This document shows positions 1 to 12,560 of a stretch of 64,000 nt of DNA, one piece after another. The stretch comes from Carnegiea gigantea. Lineage: Eukaryota > Streptophyta > Magnoliopsida > Caryophyllales > Cactaceae. The translations under genes and the position numbers were made by a program. How positions within the stretch are numbered: the stretch's first letter is position 1; the number at the start of each line of letters is the position of its first letter. The notes beneath the pieces are model-generated. The model was given only the letters and a program-made list of their open reading frames with translations. It had not been told where the DNA came from and did not search any database. The stretch covers positions 1,844,191 through 1,908,190 of the forward strand of contig JAKOGI010000005.1 in assembly GCA_029747015.1 (NCBI GenBank). The letters are read 5' to 3'.

Positions 1-3000
1 GGCTTACTCTAGCTTAACCACTAGTTTGTTATTTATTTGTAGCGAAAGACTGTTAATTTGATTTGAGGCATTATCGCCGTTCCAGAATGGAACAAGGCTA
101 CCTGAATTACTAAACCTTGGAATTACCCAAAATAGACATTTGTCTACTCATACAGTTCATACTACACATTATCACTTAGTATACCAATACTAAGCATTAT
201 TATCATCTGGTTTCAAAAGTATAACAATACACAATCTTCAATTACTAACCTATCATCACTATGAGCGTTGACTAGCTAACGTTCAGTAAACGTCCATTGT
301 TTGCTACCTTCCGATTTATCAGGAGGACGACTGTTCAGTGCTCCCCATACCTAAAACAAAAAATATAAAAACATTCGAATGATGAGTCGAAGCCCAACAC
401 GTATATTCCTATGTAGTAAAATAAGTTTTTTAAATTAGTTGGACCGACCGCATTTCAAAACATTTTACTTTGCAAACAGGAGAGAGAAAATGTATATGTA
501 AAAATTGATTTGCTAATTATTATCTGGAAGTGGACCCCTTGATCGACGTACGTCTTGAAACGATCATACTTTAGGTGCTCACCCCCCAGGCCGATCGAGA
601 AGCCTGAGTTAACACCACGCGCGGGTATATTGAAGGGCATAAGCCCTAATGATTAGTCATTGGGCGGAGCCACTTGTTTAGATGACAAAACACTATAGAA
701 ATTGGGTCATTAAATAAATCTTATATTAATTTTTACTGCTGAGAAATACGTGAGTTTTCAAAGAGCACAGGCAATATACGTACCTGACCTTTGGGATTCT
801 CCCTCCTCTGTAATGGAGAACGCGTGTTGACAGCTTGAAGCGACAAAGTGACCTCATTCCTACTTCAGATATGTTATTTGTACGATTAGTATAGATTAGA
901 AATTTTATTAAATTTTCTGACTGAATGATTAAATAATGTAGAATTTCCTCCATCTCACTTTTAATTATTCGCAATGATTGTCATTAAATCAATTGGATTC
1001 TATTCGATTTTATTATTATTTTTTGTTTTCCTTTTTCTTTTACTATTATTATTGTTATTAAGGGTAGTGCCGTCACCTAAGTTGTCTACGTTGGAAACAT
1101 CAAATAGCTTTGGATTCCTAATTCTTTGCGTTAGGTTACAAGAGAACACGCCACTCCTTTGTCCCAATGGTCCATAACTCAACCTTTGATTGCTCCGTTG
1201 GGCGATCTTACTTCCCAAGCCACTCTTAAAAATACTTGGGATCCTTCATCATTATCCTTCTTTGATTTGGCACATTCCACGGTGCCCATCGCCTTTAAGC
1301 CACCAATTCCACTCAAATTTTGAATTTGTAACATTTGAACTACACCTAGTTGACTTTTGTTTCGTTCGAGTTGTAAAAGAAAAGAGATCCATCAATCTCC
1401 AACCCACTCAAGCATGAATCGATCTTAACCCGATCTTTGGCATTATCTTGACTTCTAATTAGTCAATGTCGTTACTTTTTAATTCATTAATTAGTCCCCC
1501 ATCTTTAATTGTGCCTCAAGGCCCAAATCTTCACAATGGCTCCCCATCACTAATCCTACTCGACTTACACGTCAACGTTCATGGCTACGCTCGTCCTTCC
1601 AACGTGTATTTCACTTCAATTAGCGTATTCAATTTAGTTAGACAACCAGAAGGTAATATAATTACAACGAATATGATTAGCATAAACGTTGTTCAGAAAT
1701 TTTTAAACCATCATGTCCGTGGCGACACATTTCTCTAACCCTTGGTTAATCCATTAATTTCATCCGATTGTCATTAAAATTATGCTAAACATCCTTAAAT
1801 CAATACTAGTAATTCCAAGTTTCACCCAAGCATGTAAACCCTAAATCACCACACTTGAGACATTAACACTTCCACGTTATTCACAGGTATTTCAGTACTT
1901 TCATTCAAATCTTCAATAAAACAGTATCGAAACAATATAAACAAGCTCAAACCCTCACACCCACAACATATAACCTGCCATCCAATCCATAACCCTAAGT
2001 CCCACATCATCATAATATAATCCACACATTCAACGTGTATAACCCACGAATTTCATTCAATTTTGGTTAAACTTATCTAAACGCCTTCAACTCACACATT
2101 CAAACTTAGGTTCATAATCAGCCTCCAACCTCCCTTCATCACTTTGATTCCACATCCAAGGTTCAAGAAAGAACAACAATTTAATGATATCATCTTTCAC
2201 AAAAATTGAATTACAACAATCAAAACCCAAATTAGAAGAGGTTAGGGTTTTCTCACCTTTCCACCCAAACAGAGTAAAGTAATGAAAAGAGAAAGGGAGT
2301 GGTGGTTGTGGTGGCTGGTTGGTGACATCTGGGCGATGCCGGTGCGCTGGGACTGCGACAAACGGGGCAGCAACGGTCGGCAGAGCCCGAGCAAAGCTGC
2401 GCGAGAAGTGACAGAATAGAGAGGCAAACGTGGGTTGGACAACGATGGCGTTGGTGGGGTACCGGTGGCCCGTGTGGTGGACGAACGACCGGCGGTCAGC
2501 AATGGGACAGCACACCGACGACTAGGACGGAATCTGTGAGGCAGAGAGAAATGGGCAAGGGAAGGCAGAGAGGGGTGTCGGGGGTTGAGTTTGAAGGAAG
2601 CAGGGGAGCACTGAAATTTTGGGGCTTGATCCTGATTATGCCCGACTTAATGTCGATTTTCCCTCCTTTTTTTTCATTCATTACATATATATACACAAAC
2701 AGGTTTGAATTACTACTTTGCCTAAAATTTCTGAATTAAAAAATGTAAATCCTTTGGATGTAAAATGTTGGTGAATTATTTATTTTAGTAGATGGTCAAG
2801 TATTTATTAGAATTTGGATGAATTATTTAGGAGTATAGCATAATTTATTTTGAGGCCACATCGTCGATTCAACCTGCAATACACACACATATACGCATAC
2901 ATATAGAAAATGCTGAATTGAAATGTGTCGCCCAACTTGATTAACTTATAATTAAAATGATTCAAGGTAATTAAAATAGATATTAGATTCAGACCGTTAC

Positions 3001-3049
3001 AATATTTTGCATAATATTTTAACCAAATTATTTCAAATGCCATTTATTT
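1..3049. other. Intergenic, no supported gene
   Basis: I find no gene here. Open frames are short and unlike any family I know. Positions 1000-1070 are T-rich low-complexity sequence that makes leucine or asparagine runs. Positions 2240-2560 are clearly GC-richer than their surroundings and give proline/arginine-rich frames on the minus strand, but with no domain, splice partner or initiation context I would trust. The stretch could be remains of a non-coding retrotransposon segment. Confidence 0.5.
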
Positions 3050-3893
3050 AAGGCCCATTTGGCAACCAGCTATTAGCCGCTAGTTGTTAATTATTTGTGT
3101 TAGCCGTTAGCTATTCGAATTAGCTGTTTATATTAGTTATTTGAATTAGCTAATTCTAGAAAAAAAAGTATTTAGTAAAATTAGTTGTTTCTAAAAAACG
3201 TATTTGATAAAATTTCGTTAATGCCCTTTCTTTAAAATATTTTTCAATTGAATAAGTGTTTATTTATTGATCGTCTTATTTTGTTTTAAAAAAATTAAAT
3301 GTACATCATATATACAAATTAACTTCATTATTGGAACCTTTTTTTTAATTAGTTTCACATAATTCATGTTCATTACTTGCTTTCTTTTGTTTTCAATGTT
3401 TTCTTACTCATGCAATGCTTACATCTTGTAACTTTATTTGGTTCTTTTTAGAGATGCTTATTTTTTGTTGAATTGAAATTGATATAAACCTACATCTATA
3501 TTTTTGTTATGAATTGAAATATGTGTGAATTTCAAAAGATTTGATCTTCATCAACCTGAAGAAAACTAAGAATATAGTTTATTAATTGCAGTAAGGAGGG
3601 TGGAGATGAAGGTAGGGAGGTCGAGTAGAAGAGATTGAATTTGAAAGTTGTATAAGTTTGAGGCAAAATAGAAAACTAGAAATATGATTTATTAATGACA
3701 TGACGTCTAATTTTATTAAATTTTTGGCCAATAGAATAATTTTCACAAACATCAATTTTCAAAAGGTTAACGAAAATAATTATTTGCAAAAATAAGTTTT
3801 TGAAAAATAATTATTTATTAAATACCTCTTTAATTATTTAACTCAGTCAAACAGCTAAATCCGTCCCGAACAGGTATTTTTCATTCAAAGGCC
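3050..3893. repeat. MITE-like AT-rich repeat (tentative)
   Basis: The left part begins with a phrase close to CATTTGGCAACCAGCTATTA and is full of variants of TTAGCTGTT/TTAGCCGTT, a composition common in plant hAT-type MITEs. A possible target duplication AAGGCC occurs at 3051-3056 and 3888-3893. No convincing terminal inverted repeat was found, so the borders are guesses. Similar TTAGCTGTT-rich sequence occurs at 15960-16360 and 23280-23460. Confidence 0.3.
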
Positions 3894-3991
3894 TTTGTTA
3901 GTTGTTACTCAACACCCCCTTGAGTCTTGATGGTTTAACTCATATTATAAGCCAGCTTGCCCAGAACACCAATCCAATTATCCACGAAGAA

Positions 3992-6900
3992 ATGCGGCCG
4001 AGCAAGGAAGGCAGAAGAGCTGAATCATCCCAACCAAGAGGCGGAGGCAGAGGCCGCGGCCGCGCCACTACTCCACCACCTCAACGATCGAAATTGTCTC
4101 CTCCTTCAGCTGCTCTGTCCGACCAATCCTCCACCGCCGACCTCATCGCTGAATTTGAAGACCTCCGAGTCTCAGCCGATTCCTCGAATTCCGAGTACAA
4201 CCCACGAAGCTTCCCATACAGTGTGAAGCAGCAGTGCTGGGACAAGGCGGAGAAAGTCAAAGGGAGAGACCCAGATCGTTGGAGGAGGGACCCACTTGGC
4301 AACATCGTCTTCCGCAAACTTGTGGGTTGCCCGGGTTGCTTGTGCCATGATTATGACCACATTCTTCCTTACTCCAAGGTATGATTACGAATGATATCCA
4401 GGTTCTGATTCTAGTCCTGAATTTGATGTTGTTTACATTATAGTAAGATTATGAGCAAGTTATTGATAAAAATTCAATCTTTGTGCTGCTTCCTTGAGAT
4501 TTTAACTATTTTTTACTCTTTCTTTTGAGGATCTTTGTTGAAATGGCTCATAGTCCCCTTACACTTCTAGTTTTGTTGTTTTTTGGTGGAGGAAGTTACC
4601 CGTAGGTTGGTTTTATTTGACAACTGTAGGTCTTATTTAGTACTGGTTTTAGTTGCTTGATAGTGTTTCTATGTATGGGGATGTGAATAATGGATTCGAT
4701 TTCATGATGATGATATTGTTCCACGGTTATTTATTTGACTTGAAATTCATATTTTGGAAGACTACTGAATGGGAGTCATTCCTACATCTTGTCTCAGCAG
4801 ACACTGAAAAAATGGAAATAAACGCTGTTGATTGTGTAAGTTTTCCAGTAATTAATCAATTAATTAGATGTGTTGAAGGTATCACAATTATTTCAGCTGA
4901 GTAAAAGGAAGAGAGTAATAGCTAGAGTAGAGAGTGTGGTGGTCCTATTTGGAAGAGAGAATGGTATCAACAGATTCCCTGGAAAATTGTAAGAGGTTAG
5001 ACATCTACAGGAATCGAATCCGGTTGCAAAAATTATTTGTGGCACTTTAAACTCTAGATTATGAACTAGAGCCTATACGGTTGATACCTATAGGCTATAA
5101 GTGATCTGTAATATAGAAAGGTTTAAATTAGGGTTCCTTTCTTGTTGAATCATTGATGGCTACCTGAAGTTCATTGGAAGAGTGCCATTCATTACCTTAG
5201 ATAGATAATGTCATAAAGATGTGCTGATGATCTAAAGAATTGCTGATGGAAGACTCTTAATTTGGCATTCCTCAGTTGCCTCCTTAATCATGTCACTCTA
5301 ACTAAAGAAACGATTCTTGGTGCTTATGCTTCTATTGTCTACATATAGTTATAATCAATCATCTAGGCACCAAGTTCCTTTCATTTGTCCTTCTGTGAGT
5401 TTGAGAATGCCTTAGGATCTATTTGAAATTTGAAATATATTTCCATGCACCCCTGCCAGACTGTCTTCTGAAGTCCTTGCAGTTGAAGGGTTTTTGGCAG
5501 CACAAGCTCCTCGAGTCCACAGTATTCACTCTTTAGAAGTTACTGGGAAAAGTTCTTTTATTGATCTTTCGGAAATAGCCCATCTATTTTGTAGCGTTAG
5601 GCCGCTAACAACTGGATCCACCTGGTCCTACTCCAGTGAAGTTTGGACAGAGGATTGTGCATTGCCATTTCTGTCTTATGGTTGTTTTCTGGGCTGGTTT
5701 TCTGCTGGGCACCTTGTTCACATATTTCCCTAGCTAGCAATTAATAAAAATAAAATAACTTATACGTAGACCTGGCAAAACTAACCCGAGACCCGAACCG
5801 AACGACCCGGACCCATACACCCGAAATATGCTCACCCGAAAGTAGACCTGAAATCCGAATTGACCCGAACCGAACCATACCCGATCCGAAACTTTCTACA
5901 AAGTTGCTTGTTTTGGCATTACGAGCGTATTTGACAAAAAATTAGTGGACCCGAAATCGACCCGAACCATACTCGACCCAAACCAAAAAGACCCGAAATG
6001 TCACTTAACCCGAACATGACCCGACCCGTACCCAAACCGAATGACCCATTTGCCAGGTCTACTTATACGGTTCAAGTAGAAACAGCATAGCCGTTAATCA
6101 TTTCTTTTTAGGGGTTGGGAGGCAGAGGGACCTGGACTTCTGTTTGGATCAAGTTGATTATAGTTTACTGAACAGGAAAACGAGTGGATATTAAATAGCA
6201 TTTATGTTCCTAGTCTTCTACTACTCAGTACTCACTCATTCCCTTATCTGACAAGTATAATGTGGTTGTCACCCATCTCAAGGCATACTCTCTTATATAC
6301 TGTGTGATCTACTTCTGCTCCATATTTGCTCATCAAGAAACAGGAGAAAGCTGTCCTGATGTTACATTTATGTACTCAGTAAAGAGCATTTAGGAACTTT
6401 CTTCGATTGTTCTTAACTTATTTGGAATAGGTGATCTGAGAGTGAGGTTCACATAAGCTATCAGTTCATGGGATGTAGTGAGGAAGGATAAAGCCTTGAC
6501 GAAAGTGATGGTTGACTAAAAGTTCTTGGGAACTTGAAGTTAAATGAGAGATTCATCAATCAGCACGGATATCATAGAGGAAGGGGTGTTTTCCTCATCT
6601 CTTTCACTACTTCTGCCCCCCCCCCCTTTTTCAACCCACCGGATGAAAGAATGTGGACAAAGGTATCATGGCTTATATGTTTATATATAAGCAAACAGAA
6701 CAGAAGGTGAATTCCATGCTACTATTGGCTGATCTGAAGGAAGTGCTTCAAAACTTCTGTATTAATGACAGGTGCAAAATCACTGAATGTTCAACTCTGA
6801 AACGAAATCCATATCCTTTTGCCAAATTCAGTCTGAAACTGGCTCGTCATTGGGTTGGACATGTTAAACATTGACACCTTAAAATCATACTAAACTGAGG

Positions 6901-9891
6901 CCAAAATAATTTCAATTACATAGAAATTTACAAAATAGAAGTACTACCTGCTCAGATGATAAATCATAGTGGCATTTTGTACCATCAAAAAAGTTTTACT
7001 TAGCTGAGTTCATTGTTCACACCCTAGATATACTTAACCTTCTAGGTGTCTATCAGCTAAATGAAGTGCTGCCAAATCAATTTTCGTTCCGAAGAGCTCC
7101 TTTTCTTGATGGATGCCTGCACTGTTATGGCTCCTTCACATTGTTAAGTGCTTTGGGTATGAAAAGGATGTAGTCTTTGATCGTGATCCCCCCCCCCGGG
7201 GGGTTGAGCAACACCTTGGAATTGTCACTGAAGAGAAGAGAGTGTGTCTCTAGTTCACATAATTTGGTAAACTGTAAGACTTAGATCTTTCACCAGCTAT
7301 TTGGTGGTCGCTTTTAATGCTATATATATTTGTCTTGACACTTTTATGGGTTTTCTTCAGATAATCCCTCTTGCTGTTTTATTTAGTTATCCTCTTATTG
7401 TTTGCTGATATTTAAAGGAGTACGAACTTGCAAAGCTGCCCAGAAGGTCTAAGTAACAAGGGATTGTTAACTATGTAAATTAAATGCTTCTTATTTGTAT
7501 AGTCATGCCCATATAGATTGTTTTATCTTGCAAACTTTTCCTTTTTTCTTTTTCTTTTTTTGGGGGGGGGGGGGGGTGGTGTGGGTGGGGATGATTTGGT
7601 AATCATTAGGGACACCAAAGCTCTACCATATAGTTGTTGATATTTTTATTTGCCAATAGTTAGTTATTTGGATAATGCGAGTTCAACTATGGTGGGGAGG
7701 CACCTCAAAGTATCTGAAAGATGAGTGATTTGTTATATGTGGAGGGAACATAGACCTCTAATTGATAGAATTCTGGAATCCTCCTCCCCCCCCCCCCCCA
7801 AAAAAAAAATTGTGTTCATTTTGTTTTATCTGTCTGCACTCTGCAGCAGTGGTTGAGGGACGAGATTTTAAGCAATTGGGAATTTACTCTACTTTTCTGT
7901 CTTCACTTCAATTTGTTTAGCCGTATTAATGTGTTACAGTGGGGTCAGAACTTTGATGTGTGCAAGATGTCGGTCATCTGTTGATAAGAGACATGCTCTC
8001 TTTCCTTGATGCTGGACTCTTGCTTCCTCTGCCTAATGTAAACCAGTAGGTCTGGTTCTGGGATCGGATTTTTTTTTGGGGGGGGGGGGGTGTTCACTCA
8101 TGGTTTTCTGTTTGTTGTCTGTGTTAATCCACCTGGCCCTTTTGGGGGTGCTTCTCAAGCTAGGGGATCATTGTCATTGGAGGTTCAAGATTTGTTACGC
8201 AAGGGGCAGAAAGATGCTATCTTTGCAAAATCACCTGGTAAAGTGTTGGTTTGGTAACTCTGCTAAAGAGAGATTTTTCGTGGAACGAAACCAGAAAACT
8301 AGCCTTGTTCTAAGGGGATTTTTATAATGCCATTTGTGAGAGAGGGCGAAATGCCATAGATGCGGTCCAAATGACTGCTGCAGGAATGAAAATGCTTATG
8401 CTGCAGCCTGCAGTTGAAATAGTCTTCTCTCTGATTTTGCTCCCATCCCATTACAAATGCTTTGCTCTTTGCTCCCATCCCATTACAAATGCTTTGCTCC
8501 CATCCCATTACAAATGCTTTGCTCTTTACTCCCATCCATCACAAATTCAATACTCTTGAAGTTCCACTGGGACTGCTACTCCTAGGTTGGAAGCATGAAG
8601 AGATATCTTTTTATACTTCATGGAAATCTAGATCGTCTACATCACAAGCTGGCAGTGGGGTTAAACAATTTTTTTTTAATTAATAAGGGTAAGTTGCCCA
8701 ACCCGTGGACCCCTGTTAGAGGATAAACTTATTCCTGGGTCTTCAACCATCAGTTTAAGCTTTTGGTTGAGATGGTCTTTGAACATGGTATTAGAGCCTT
8801 TCTGAGCAAGAGGTCTCAAGTTCATATCTCAGCAGCCCCCATATTGATTTATTGCGCAAGGTAGGAGGAGCCTTTGTAGCATTCACGCTTCAAGCCCAAA
8901 GGACATTCGCGTGAGGGGGCGTGTTAGAGGATAAATCTATTCCTGGGCCTTCAACCATCGGCTTAAACTGTTGGTTGAGATGGTCTTTGAACAACCCCTA
9001 TGCAGGGCAGTCTAATGGCCTCATAGTGGCAGGGGAGGGGGAAGTGGGCCAGGCCCACAATACCTATGCCTAGATGCCTGGTTGTGCCCCCGCAAATATC
9101 CCACAACTGAGAGAATTTGTGTCCTGCTGTACAGACCATATGTTGAATGTTGACGATATCTGACTTCTTTCCAATTTAACTTTCCATAAGAATTGATACT
9201 GCTATCTGTGTGGAAAAGAGCTGGTTGCTATGTCCTTATGCCTTACACTAGTAAGAAGAGGCATAATTGTACAAAGACTAAAGTCATGATCCTAGTATGA
9301 GCTTAATTCTTGAACCACTGATCGTAACCAATTCTCTTGTGCAACTGCTATTGTTTCAGGGAGGAAAGAGTACACTGGAAAATTGTCAGGTTCTTCAGGT
9401 ACAAATTCTGATCAGTGCACCAACCCCCCCCCCCCCCCCAAAAAAAAAAAAAATTGTTTGTATGTATGAGAGGATTTCAAGCTAGGCTAAATATCCATGA
9501 AACTTTTGAAAGTAGCCTGCTGATACCTCCATCCATATTCATGTTGACACCATAGCAGGGTCTGACTAACGTTGTAGCTTTCACATATCTGGAAACAATT
9601 CACTCATGGATTGATTATGCTATCTTAGCTAATTGTTCAGAAAATTGCAATTGTAGAATGGTGTATGCATATGTTGCCTCAGAGAGCAACGTGATTTACT
9701 TGGGCTTGGATGTTTTTACATCTTATGCTCCATCCTATGCAACTGTTAGAAAACATTAAAGCAAATCATTCTGAGGGTATTGTTTTAGATACTTGTTAAT
9801 TGTAGAGGTGGCATCTCAGGGTATTTCAACTTTTATTGCTCTCTTCACGGGCTACTTTGTTATAGGTCAATGAAATGTTTGATAACTGCAC

Positions 9892-9922
<31 letters not shown>

Positions 9923-10827
9923 AACATTTGATAAAGTTGTTTTGATAAAGAGAAATGGTTTTGGACAAATGTAGGATTAGAAATGCAAGTAAGGTTATAA
10001 AGTGAAAGTGCGTCTAGTTCAGAAGAACGATTTAAGGAGCATGCCACTTTTGACTCAGGATAGTCAGATAAGGTTATAAAGTGGAAGTGCGTCTAGTTGA
10101 GAAGAACGATTACGGGGCATGCTACTTTGACTCAAGATAGTAAGATGTGGATCAGAGTTGTCTAGCGTTTCAATCCATAAAGTCTACGATGGTTCAGTTA
10201 AAAGTCGGTCGAGCCTTCTTGTAGGCAAGGGAAATGCTAATTACTACAACAGTTCCAGTCCATTCCATCCATGCGCCTCTGATCAGTGTACTGATGTCAT
10301 CACATCAAATGCATTTCATGATTTTATCACTTACAGCACTCTTTTCCACATTGCTGTTTCTTTTCTTAATGGCATATGTAGTTCATTGGAATTTAGCTTA
10401 CCGTCCCAAACCCATTCTGAGAAAGGTGATACACTGTGACAGGCTACTGTGAATCGATCAAAAGGGAATCGAACTGACATATCGAGAGCTGATCTCATAC
10501 AAAAAAGTTCTTATTGCCGTGTTTCAGGTATTTCCTAGTTGCCATAGTGCCTTGGATATTTCAAATTTTCAAACCTCAACTGCTATATATTCATATTTCT
10601 ATTTCCCCCTCAGTATTGTTCGGCTTTTCTGTTCTTCAGTTTCTGGAAGTTCCTCGTTCCATGCAGGATCAAGTGGATCAACATGTAACTCATGCTAACA
10701 AACTGTAATGTTCCCTCTGAACAAATTATATTAATTTGCAGGACGAGACATGGACCTGATCGAATTATCAGCTTACGGTAATATTCGACGTGGAGAAGAT
10801 AATTCTGGAGGATGCAACATTCAATAG
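3992..10827 (+). CDS. HNH-endonuclease-fold protein, 4 exons, 198 aa
   Basis: Exons are 3992-4378, 9360-9398, 10443-10527 and 10742-10827; all junctions are GT-AG and the reading frame stays open to TAG. The N-terminal ~60 residues are basic and low-complexity, with an RGGGRGRGR tract. The HNH core follows: CPGC at 113-116, the D-H pair of HDYDHI at 122-123, the central Asn in STLENCQ at 137, and a final N-RSKG at 146-149. An in-frame ATG 30 codons upstream (3902) exists, but the encoded extension is unlike the rest, so I chose 3992. Plants have one such small HNH protein, for example Arabidopsis At3g47490 as I recall; its substrate is not established. Intron 1 is about 5 kb and full of repeats, and exon 2 has only 13 codons. 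Nuclease activity is inferred from the motif only. Confidence 0.9.
5758..6068. mobile_element. Terminal-inverted-repeat element with ACCCGAA-rich interior
   Basis: The ends are GTAGACCTGGCAAA at 5766-5779 and its perfect complement TTTGCCAGGTCTAC at 6049-6062. The flanks repeat TTATAC (5760-5765 and 6063-6068). The flanking match extends to 8 bases, ACTTATAC, if the last two right-end bases are counted as flank, which would fit a hAT-type duplication. The interior has no coding capacity and is built of degenerate repeats of ACCCGAA/GACCCGAACC. It lies in intron 1 of the HNH gene, in sense with neither splice site. Confidence 0.7.
8439..8545. repeat. Minisatellite, GCTCCCATCCCATTACAAAT unit
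   Basis: About four head-to-tail copies of a 25-32 base unit built on GCTCCCATCCCATTACAAAT followed by GCTTT. The units differ by presence of an extra GCTCTTT or GCTCTTTA spacer, and the last copy is degenerate. Intronic, no coding role. Confidence 0.85.
8714..8993 (+). mobile_element. SMART/TRIM-type mini LTR retrotransposon (280 bp)
   Basis: Two 72-bp direct repeats (8714-8785 and 8922-8993) both start TGTTAGAGGATAAA and end TTTGAACA, differing at only a few bases. Directly after the left repeat is TGGTATTAGAGCC (8786-8798), one base from the usual initiator-Met tRNA primer site. Just before the right repeat is the purine tract GTGAGGGGGC. The flanks are a perfect 5-bp duplication, ACCCC (8709-8713 and 8994-8998). 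The 136-bp interior encodes nothing. The layout and size match the SMART class of non-autonomous LTR elements; mobilisation in trans is inference. Confidence 0.88.
9424..9453. repeat. Homopolymer junction, 16 C then 14 A
   Basis: Begins 25 bases after the donor of the 13-codon exon 2 of the HNH gene. One of several runs in this window with the same C-then-A polarity. Confidence 0.9.
9893..9917. repeat. (CA)n microsatellite
   Basis: About 12 CA dinucleotides in intron 2 of the HNH gene. Confidence 0.9.
9989..10147. repeat. Tandem duplication of an ~80-bp intronic unit
   Basis: Two adjacent diverged copies start at AAGGTTATAAAGTG (9989 and 10071), share GTGCGTCTAGTT and AGAAGAACGATT, and end in a GACTCA(G/A)GATAGT phrase. 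It lies in intron 2 of the HNH gene. Confidence 0.8.
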
Positions 10828-12302
10828 ATCATTCATGGCCTTGGTTAGATGAATTTGGATTTTGGCTTCCCAGATGTTGTGTAGTCGTAAAAACTGGAAA
10901 TTGTTACCATGGGGTGGCTGAATTTTAATTCATGACTCCCTGCTGAATTAGCAGCACAAGTTTGTTGTCTGCCTCCCTTTAGTGTATGTAGTATCAGGCT
11001 GTTTAGCTTTGGTAATTTTGTTAGTCAAAAAATTTGCCATCAACTCCTTAACCAATACAGATTGGTTTTGGTGGTTTGATACTTGTTTTCTTTAAGTATT
11101 ATATTCGAGTCTTGTGAATGAAAAAAATATATGATGAAAGAGTTCTATTATTCCCTTATTGTGTCGATAGTGGCCTAATTTTAGTACAATGAAGAATCCA
11201 ACACAAAATAAATAAATAAATAAATAATGACCAGATAAAGGGGTTTTGACTAGTCATCATCAGCTTCTTTTTGTGACCACTCAAGCCTCGAATGTGGGCC
11301 TTTATGAACTAAGAATGTTGGCCTTCTCCTCCACCCCCAAAGGATTGGGGGTTTGTGGAATTGTGGTTAGTGTTGTTTCATATACCCATATTTTTTTTAA
11401 AAAAAAATAGCCATTTTACTTTCTATTTTCACTTCCCTTATTTTTTGTTTTTTTTTTTGGTTGTAACCATGCTCTTCACCCGGGTCCGAAAGTAATTTAA
11501 TTGTTTATGTAGGAGTTAAAATGAATTGCATGGACTATAAAGTATACGTAATTCAAATTAGGAGACTTGTTTTATGCAAAAAGAATCTACATTAGAAGCG
11601 GTCAGTAAAGCGAGCAATTACTTAAAAAAGAAAAACGTAAATATTTCATGAAACAAATCCATCTTAAAAGATAGAAATTGATGACCCAAACTCGAACCAA
11701 TCACCAACTACGCTAGTGTACTCGGTAATTGTTACTTTGACTAGCAAAATTAAAAAATCAAATGGTAGAATAAATCCATTAATCCAGTACATCAAAATAT
11801 GACGAGGTTGCCAATTGAGTGGACATTTCATCACTATGTCTCAAAGTGAAGGTTTTTGACTTTCTCCAAAACCTTTTTCTCACCCGGTTTTTCTTTTGGT
11901 AATCATTGTAAATGGAATGAGAAATAATCATTTGTACAAGAAAATTTTCCCTCACTTAGCTTTGTTGGTGTAGTAATTCAATCCAAGCAGAAACATACAT
12001 TATTATTAAAGTAATCAAGATAACATTAGGCTATTTTATTATATTACATAGGTCAGTAATGAAACGTGAACATATTATTAGTAAATTTATTTAACGCATA
12101 AAAAATTAAGTCTGAGATTAGTGTCAAGTATTAAACATATCACTTATCACCCTCTTTTTTATTAGAACACCAATTTGAGCAAGAGATTTAGCGATATAAG
12201 TTCATATGAATTTAGAAAGGAAAACGTCCTACACGTATTTGTCTCGTTTAACATATGAATTTGAATTAAAAGATTTCTTTCAAGAGTTCATTTCAATTTA
12301 GA
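10828..12302. other. Intergenic, 3' flank of the HNH gene
   Basis: Begins with the presumed 3' UTR of the HNH gene. AATAAA-type signals occur near 11207-11225 in an AAATA-repeat stretch. After about 11.4 kb it is AT-rich with no gene I can support. Confidence 0.5.
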
Positions 12303-12560
12303 ATACAACAACAACAACAACTACTACTACTCCTCCTCCCAGTATGGGTCCCGCTTTCGCGGGGTCTGGGGAGATCCAGCTGTACGCAACCTTACCTCTA
12401 CCGGCATTCCTACATGTAGAGAGGCCGATTCCAATAAACCCACGAAAAGAGTTTTGTGAAAATAATTTGCAGAAGAAATATTTTGCGAAAACAATTGATG
12501 GGAAAACAATTTATAGAAGAAAGATTCTAAAGCAAGGAATGCCCGAAATAAATAACAGAT
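12303..12560 (-). mobile_element. 5'-truncated RTE LINE 3' end
   Basis: The first ~140 bases (12303-12440) closely match the 3' end of the full RTE LINE at 29207-33332. They include the terminal (GTT)n run (seen as CAACAACAAC on +), the short hairpin with arms CCCGC/GCGGG, and the GGTCTGGGGAGATCCAG block. Further matches become weak past about 12450, so the inner border is approximate. It reads on the minus strand. I found no clear target-site duplication. Confidence 0.75.

Larger units (their letters stand above)
4379..9359 (+). other. Large intron 1 of the HNH gene
   Basis: Donor GTATGA at 4379 and acceptor TTTCAG ending at 9359. Besides the TIR element and the mini-LTR element, it carries several homopolymer junctions (10 C then 6 G at 7188-7203; 15 G at 7562-7576; 14 C then 10 A at 7786-7809; 9 T then 13 G at 8069-8090). 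It also holds a minisatellite. Short open frames inside it have no recognisable domains. Confidence 0.8.

Noticed and set aside
2087..2515. 142-codon minus-strand frame
   Set aside because: GC-rich low-complexity composition, overlapping a second frame of similar quality; no domain and no splice partner.
4081..4360. Minus-strand frames opposite HNH exon 1
   Set aside because: Shadows of the coding strand; exon 1 continues through consensus splice sites into conserved HNH sequence.
10158..10452. Two overlapping plus-strand frames ending just before HNH exon 3
   Set aside because: They lie in intron 2 and have no domain; the real exon begins at 10443 in another frame.
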